Part shown: one piece after another, positions 1 through 3,925 of the stretch
How positions within the stretch are numbered: position 1 is the stretch's first letter
Layout of the letters: each line of letters begins with the position of its first letter
Source of the DNA: Saprospiraceae bacterium
Lineage (GTDB): Bacteria; Bacteroidota; Bacteroidia; Chitinophagales; Saprospiraceae
Reading direction: 5' to 3'
Assembly: GCA_027009605.1 (NCBI GenBank)
Contig: JALVCY010000680.1
Span: 1-6,583, forward strand
DNA: 6,583 nucleotides
Translations under genes and position numbers: made by a program
Notes under the pieces: generated by a model
The model's database searches: none
Seen by the model: the letters and a program-made list of their open reading frames with translations, nothing else
What the model was told of the DNA's origin: nothing

Positions 1-2878
1 ATTGCCCGCAAGCCCCTGCCAAATAACTGTAACAACCTGAAGTATTCGGATCCAATTTGTAGGCAGTAGAACTCAACAAAACTTTAAAGACATGCTCCGG
101 AACTACCGGGGTCAAGCTGGCATCCAAGGTGCCATTTGCTTCTTCCACCTGACGCGCCAAGACCACCGGATTTTTGATAACCGGCGCTTCCCAGTGAAAA
201 TAGAAAGTATCCGTAGCAGCTACATTGTAAGTGGCCAGAAAGTCATCCAAACAATTGGCATCATCGGCTATCTGGGTATTGGTATATCCGCGGCAATCTT
301 TAAAGTAGTCATTCCCATTATAAAGCGTAAACCCAAAATAAGTATTATCGCGTGTATCATAAGAGTTATATCTCAAGCAGTTGCCATCATCGTTTGTATA
401 ATTGGACATGCCCGGCTTATAAACCTGATGTTCATCTCCTATCATCGGCGCATCTCCAAAATAACTGATAATTGGTGCCCGCCAGTAATAGGTCCCGGCA
501 TTTTTATCTCTGTTACAAGAAGGAATCGAAGCGATGTCAATGGGTACTTTGGTCGTCGTGCCGTTCTTTATGATACTAAATTCTAACAGTTTAGAATTTT
601 GACCATCCATGACCAACTCCGGATTGCCATTATCCAAATTACCGGAAGCCCCCGTCGTCCAGTGTGCCCAAGACCACCAAGCCAATCCGGTAAAATACTC
701 CATATCATGAATGACATATTTTTCTACACCTTCGATGGTGTCCCCCGGCATAAATCGAGTTAAATCCGCCGGACTGTTGGCCAATTTTTCCGCAAGGGTC
801 AGATGTGTCGTCATGGTCTTGTCTGTATAGCCTAGATTTTTTCTGGTATAGCTGTACTCGGCTTGCTCAAACATACAGCCACAGCCCGCTGCATTCGGAT
901 CGCCGGAAAATAACTCCTGACGACAAGTCCGCACAATCTGACAACCTCCTGCACAATCGGAACATTCCTCTATTACCTTAAAATTACCGGCCCAATATTG
1001 TCTAGGCCTACAACTCCCTTCGTCCATCTCAACGGTCACCTTATAACATATCTGTGTCCCGGCCGCCGGATTCCCGATATTTAATTTTAATATCTTTTCG
1101 CCGCCGGACACTCGATCCCAACTCAACTTTGCATCCGCCACAGCAACATAACCCGTGCCATCATCAAACTGCGCCGAACCCGGCACAAAATCAATGTCAT
1201 CCATCAGCAAAGAGTCCCCCGTAAAGTCTATCGTCAAATAAGTAGTAGCCCCCGACGCACAAGACGTAACATTCTGACTATCAAAGGTATAGCAATATTC
1301 TAACTCTCTTGTTTTGGCTCCCGAAGGGCCTCCATAAGCTCCAAAATTATACATGGGCGTAATACCGACCATATTGGTGGCATCTGCCAAAAGATTGGTC
1401 GTGTCGGATGTCGCTGTATATTTAATATCGCTCCCCGTAACCGGCGGAAAAGACTTAAAATTTTGGCCGCAATTGGTCTGCCCTTCGACATAAAATTGGG
1501 CAAATCCACAATCAACCACCGCACAACTCCCGTCATTGGCGCAAGTCATTTCCAAATAAATACTCAACGTCAAGCTGTCCCCTCCTTGCAAATCATCATA
1601 GAAACCATCTCCATCCGCATCCACTAATCCCCCGGCTCCATCTGGATCGGCGGCCATACTAGAAAAATCAATGGTAATATCCCCACCGACCCACGAATAA
1701 GTAGAGGCATCCAAGGAGACCCCATTCATTTTCACGTCGGAAATATCCAAGTTGGATTTTTCGCAAGTATTAAAACCTACTTTCATATCTGTGATTAAGA
1801 ATTGGTTGGTATTCGCATTGGGATTGGTGACCACCAAGTCCATTTGTCCCGGGCTTCCGCAAATAGAAGTTCCATTGACCAAAGTCACTGTCGCCGTCGG
1901 GTCAGCGGCACCTACCGGCTGGACTTTGATATAAGAAGTTTTTTGAGCGACTTGGCAGGTGTCTCCGTCACAGCCATAAGTAGCCTGATATTTTATTGGA
2001 AAATTAGTATTTCCCGCAGGGCAATCATCCGCTTGATAGCAGACTTCGAAATTCACATATTCGTCCGTATTCAATTGATTATCCGCCGGATTGGCATTCC
2101 CGTTGCCGGAAAAATAAGAGCCGTTTACCGGTGCTTCAAAAATATTATTGGTATAAGTAAAGGGCAAGTCTGTCCCATTCGCTTTTAAAGAGACCAATTG
2201 GACACCGCTCGAAGCCACATCCAAGCCGGTAATTCTAAAGACCATACTATCCAAATAGGTATCCAAACCATCTTGGGAGACCTTTACCGTTTGACAGCCG
2301 GGAGTCGCCAAGGCCGTAATGGTAGCATCCGCAGGAGTCGTGCTTTGAACATTCAAGACCGGAATACTAAAAGAATTATTGTATTTCTCTTCAATCGTAT
2401 AGCTTGTTGCGCAGCTAAAAGTATTGCTAAGCGTATCCGTAAAATTATAGTCAAAATCCAAACTAACAAAATAGTCATTGGTCAAATCTATACCACACTT
2501 GGCTCTCACACCTATATAGGCCACATAGATTTCCCCGCCGGTGACTCCGCCAAGCAAAAACTCCGGATCACTGACCGAAGGGTCAATATTGGCAATAGTC
2601 GTACTGCCACCATAGTGGGTCAATTCAAAACCGGCATATTCCATACCCGATTCTAAATGAAGCGTCATTTTCATATTGCTAATCTCTCCCGGATCATCCG
2701 TAAAAATCAACAAAGCCAGGGTATCCGCAGCTCCGCATACCGCTAAATCATCCGTTTGGGCAAAATTAGGCACTCCGCGCATATCCACAATTTGTAAATC
2801 AGGACAAGTTTGAGCATTCGCCAAAGTCGAAAAGCCAAAAAGCACGAAGAAAAAAGCTAAAAGTCGTTGTTGTGTCAT
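1..2878 (-). CDS. Large secreted cysteine-rich surface protein, 5' part (C-terminus beyond the left edge)
   Basis: I do not recognise a named family. The frame starts at an ATG (2878-2876), follows an in-frame TAA about 24 bases upstream, and stays open for 959 codons to the edge, so the gene is 3'-truncated by the window. Residues 1-22 form a Sec signal peptide: MTQQR, a Phe/Leu-rich core, then a likely cut after LANA before QTC. The rest is Asn/Thr/Asp/Gly-rich, beta-type, with no membrane helix, and has 31 cysteines. At least three or four Ig-like modules of about 130-170 residues can be seen; their ends carry Cys-bearing strands near C156, C286, C452 and C623. DADGDGFYDD (420-429) looks like a calcium loop. 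Cysteines cluster at 623-668 and tryptophans at 734-740. Proteins of this style in Bacteroidota are often giant adhesins exported by T9SS; that role is inferred, and the sorting domain that would confirm it is not visible. The shorter open frames on both strands within this span are shadows of this gene. Confidence 0.88.
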   Translation of the reverse strand, partial: MTQQRLLAFFFVLFGFSTLANAQTCPDLQIVDMRGVPNFAQTDDLAVCGAADTLALLIFTDDPGEISNMKMTLHLESGMEYAGFELTHYGGSTTIANIDPSVSDPEFLLGGVTGGEIYVAYIGVRAKCGIDLTNDYFVSLDFDYNFTDTLSNTFSCATSYTIEEKYNNSFSIPVLNVQSTTPADATITALATPGCQTVKVSQDGLDTYLDSMVFRITGLDVASSGVQLVSLKANGTDLPFTYTNNIFEAPVNGSYFSGNGNANPADNQLNTDEYVNFEVCYQADDCPAGNTNFPIKYQATYGCDGDTCQVAQKTSYIKVQPVGAADPTATVTLVNGTSICGSPGQMDLVVTNPNANTNQFLITDMKVGFNTCEKSNLDISDVKMNGVSLDASTYSWVGGDITIDFSSMAADPDGAGGLVDADGDGFYDDLQGGDSLTLSIYLEMTCANDGSCAVVDCGFAQFYVEGQTNCGQNFKSFPPVTGSDIKYTATSDTTNLLADATNMVGITPMYNFGAYGGPSGAKTRELEYCYTFDSQNVTSCASGATTYLTIDFTGDSLLMDDIDFVPGSAQFDDGTGYVAVADAKLSWDRVSGGEKILKLNIGNPAAGTQICYKVTVEMDEGSCRPRQYWAGNFKVIEECSDCAGGCQIVRTCRQELFSGDPNAAGCGCMFEQAEYSYTRKNLGYTDKTMTTHLTLAEKLANSPADLTRFMPGDTIEGVEKYVIHDMEYFTGLAWWSWAHWTTGASGNLDNGNPELVMDGQNSKLLEFSIIKNGTTTKVPIDIASIPSCNRDKNAGTYYWRAPIISYFGDAPMIGDEHQVYKPGMSNYTNDDGNCLRYNSYDTRDNTYFGFTLYNGNDYFKDCRGYTNTQIADDANCLDDFLATYNVAATDTFYFHWEAPVIKNPVVLARQVEEANGTLDASLTPVVPEHVFKVLLSSTAYKLDPNTSGCYSYLAGACGQ

Positions 2879-2998
2879 TATAAAGAGTTTACTTACCAAT
2901 TAATCATCAATTAGATTAGATATTTTACTGTTATAACATATTAAAGTTTCTCAAATTTGGCATTATGCAATAATAAAATGCTTCAGTAGGCAAAATAT

Positions 2999-3021
2999 TT
3001 TTGTGCTGATAAGGCACAAAA
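2999..3021. repeat. Small hairpin upstream of the minus-strand gene
   Basis: TTTTGTGC (2999-3006) and GCACAAAA (3014-3021) are perfect inverted copies with a 7-base loop, giving an 8-bp stem. It lies about 120 bases upstream of the minus-strand start. It could be part of that gene's leader or control region, or a relic of the repeats nearby; the sequence alone does not decide. Confidence 0.5.
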
Positions 3022-3050
3022 GTGGGCGTTATACCTAGCCTAATAACCAG

Positions 3051-3075
3051 TTTTGCAATGCAGTGCAGTGCAAAA
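3051..3075. repeat. Small hairpin with an internal 5-bp tandem repeat
   Basis: TTTTGCA (3051-3057) and TGCAAAA (3069-3075) pair perfectly around an 11-base loop. The loop and right arm include a short TGCAG tandem (3059-3071). The hairpin sits just left of the MITE insertion point. Outside it, CGTTAT (3027-3032) could pair with ATAACG (3085-3090), the latter lying partly in the target-site duplication. Function unknown. Confidence 0.45.
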
Positions 3076-3082
3076 GGATGAA

Positions 3083-3091
3083 GCATAACGG
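3083..3091. repeat. Left target-site duplication of the MITE-like element
   Basis: GCATAACGG here is repeated exactly at 3401-3409, and the two copies bracket the inverted-repeat element. If the preceding A is counted (3082 and 3400) the repeat is 10 bp. Direct duplication directly outside terminal inverted repeats is the usual footprint of DDE-type transposition. Confidence 0.75.
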
Positions 3092-3092
3092 C

Positions 3093-3106
3093 AGGGTAAA
3101 CGAAAG
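3093..3106 (+). repeat. Left terminal inverted repeat of the MITE-like element
   Basis: AGGGTAAACGAAAG is the exact reverse complement of 3386-3399. Pairing stops inward at G3107/T3385, which is only a wobble, and outward at C3092/A3400. Confidence 0.75.
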
Positions 3107-3198
3107 GAAAAAATTAGAATATAAAAATAATAAATATCTTAGACCGGGAGTAAAAAAATGCACAGAAAGTCGGTATTTAACTTCTTGACAATCAATAC

Positions 3199-3302
3199 CT
3201 TAGTGAGTTCTTAGTGGCAACTTTGTGTACTTATTAGTGGTTAGGGCTTACACTTTTCCTTACCACTAAGGGCACGCAGATAACACTAAGTTTACACTAA
3301 GA
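3199..3302. repeat. Internal fold-back of CTTAGTG/CACTAAG units in the MITE
   Basis: The left half holds two CTTAGTG-type units separated by four bases (3199-3216). The right half holds two CACTAAG units with the same four-base gap (3284-3301), in inverted orientation. Between them TTAGTGGTTAGG (3234-3245) pairs with CCTTACCACTAA (3258-3269) with one mismatch around a 12-base loop. The same units recur downstream of the plus-strand gene at 6438-6515. Confidence 0.6.
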
Positions 3303-3385
3303 AACGCTACAAATTCTTGGCTTCAGACTGCTTAAATTTGGGTGAGAAATGGTGTACACATAGACTAACATATTATAAAAACTAT

Positions 3386-3399
3386 CTTTCGTTTACCCT
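3386..3399 (-). repeat. Right terminal inverted repeat of the MITE-like element
   Basis: CTTTCGTTTACCCT mirrors 3093-3106 exactly and is followed at once by the second copy of the target duplication. Confidence 0.75.
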
Positions 3400-3400
3400 A

Positions 3401-3433
3401 GCATAACGGTGTAGGTTATTGTTGCACATGCCT
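3401..3433 (+). repeat. Direct repeat copy 1 (interrupted by the MITE); begins with the right target duplication
   Basis: This stretch runs from GCATAACGG through TAGGTTATTGTTG to ATGCCT. It matches 3833-3866, which has the same order of blocks, with a few substitutions and one extra base. Its first nine bases are also the right-hand copy of the MITE target duplication, so the repeat existed before the insertion. Function unknown. Confidence 0.65.
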
Positions 3434-3549
3434 TCGTAGTGAAGCAAGACGAAGTGCTCCAAAATATGCAGTTATTTTGTAACTATTTAGGTAGGACTAT
3501 TTTGGTCAAAAAATGCCCTTTTTGCGCCTGTTTTTGCTAAAATTTTCTC

Positions 3550-3581
3550 ACGTAGGGACGCACGGCCGTGCGTCCCTACGT
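3550..3581. repeat. Perfect 32-bp GC-rich palindrome
   Basis: The half-site ACGTAGGGACGCACGG (3550-3565) is followed without a spacer by its exact reverse complement (3566-3581). All 32 bases are self-complementary, and pairing ends at C3549/C3582. It is far richer in GC than its surroundings. From memory, palindromes of the GTAGGGACGCACGG type are dispersed extragenic repeats in several phyla, including Bacteroidota and Cyanobacteria. A copy-number search of the host genome would settle whether it is one here. Confidence 0.8.
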
Positions 3582-3595
3582 CAACATACACAAAA

Positions 3596-3628
3596 ATGCT
3601 CCTATTTTTTGCCTAAAAATAGGAGCAT
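3596..3628. repeat. Hairpin with 14-bp perfect stem and 5-base loop
   Basis: ATGCTCCTATTTTT (3596-3609) pairs completely with 3615-3628 around TGCCT. It begins 14 bases after the 32-bp palindrome ends. The right arm is followed by CTAAACAG and not by a T-run, so it is a poor intrinsic terminator on the plus strand. It could be a bidirectional transcription block or part of the dispersed palindromic repeat. Confidence 0.65.
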
Positions 3629-3832
3629 CTAAACAGTTACGATTATTTTTTCTTATTTGTGCAACGAAAGTTTCTTTTTAGCGTCTATAGTCTGTTGCTA
3701 TTTTGTAATTCAGTATGAATCTATTTTAGCTGGGAAAAGGCTCTTTTTTTATCTCAAAATAAGCTGTACTGTTTGAAGCTAAAGTCTTGATAATCAATGA
3801 TTTGTCTTGGATTTGGCTGGTTTTTCCGAAAA

Positions 3833-3866
3833 GCATATTGGTATAGGTTATTGTTGAGCAATGCCT
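3833..3866 (+). repeat. Direct repeat copy 2 (uninterrupted)
   Basis: Starting at GCATATTGG and continuing through TATAGGTTATTGTTG to ATGCCT, this matches copy 1. If one target duplication and the MITE are removed from copy 1, the 27 bases from GAAGCATA to TTGTTG differ from this copy at only four positions. It therefore serves as an internal picture of the empty site. It ends about 60 bases before the start of the plus-strand gene. Confidence 0.65.
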
Positions 3867-3925
3867 GATTAAGCTAGGGACTTTAGGAGTGCCCTAATTA
3901 TTTCAAAAATTTTAAAAGAAACAAC

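Larger units (their letters stand above)
3092..3400. mobile_element. MITE-like non-autonomous element, about 309 bp
   Basis: The ends are inverted copies: AGGGTAAACGAAAG at 3093-3106 and its exact reverse complement at 3386-3399 (14 of 14). Adding one outer base on each side gives 15-bp termini with one mismatch. The same 9 bases, GCATAACGG, flank both ends. The interior has no open frame long enough for a transposase. It is AT-rich and holds inverted clusters of TTAGTG (3200, 3211, 3234) and CACTAA (3264, 3284, 3295) that could fold back on each other. This fits a non-autonomous miniature element moved in trans. A 9-bp duplication occurs in several IS families, so I do not assign one. The exact outer boundary is uncertain by one base (3399 or 3400), because an A belongs either to the element or to the duplication. 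Confidence 0.72.
2879..3925. other. Divergent intergenic region, about 1.05 kb, no gene
   Basis: This stretch separates the start codons of two divergently transcribed secreted-protein genes. It is AT-rich and has no open frame with coding character. It contains two small hairpins (2999-3021, 3051-3075), a MITE-like insertion (3092-3400), a perfect palindrome (3550-3581), a long hairpin (3596-3628) and a pair of direct repeats (3401-3433 and 3833-3866). Promoters for both genes must lie here, but I found no exact match to the Bacteroidota consensus (TTTG, about 19-21 bases, TAnnTTTG) at a convincing place, so none is annotated. Confidence 0.85.

Noticed and set aside
92..586. 164-codon plus-strand open frame
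   Set aside because: It lies antisense to the continuous 959-codon minus-strand gene and has no signal, motif or family-like character. The same applies to the plus frames at 1752-1934, 1802-2188 and 2198-2656 and the minus frame at 1300-1536.
3027..3090. Integron attC-like site, from paired CGTTAT and ATAACG arms around an inner hairpin
   Set aside because: attC sites run from an AAC-ending box to a GTT-starting box. Here the order is GTT then AAC on either strand, and no integrase or cassette is present.
3092..3400. Degraded insertion sequence with a transposase remnant
   Set aside because: The interior is only about 280 bp, AT-rich and full of fold-back units. I saw no translated stretch resembling a transposase in any frame.
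3596..3628. Rho-independent terminator
   Set aside because: The stem is strong, but no T-run follows the right arm on the plus strand and no gene ends near it on either strand. It is kept only as a hairpin repeat.
2940..3925. Bacteroidota promoter (TTTG, then TAnnTTTG)
   Set aside because: Near matches exist (CAATAATA at 2968 on the complement, TACTGTTTG near 3768), but each has a mismatch or wrong spacing, so calling one would be guesswork in AT-rich DNA.
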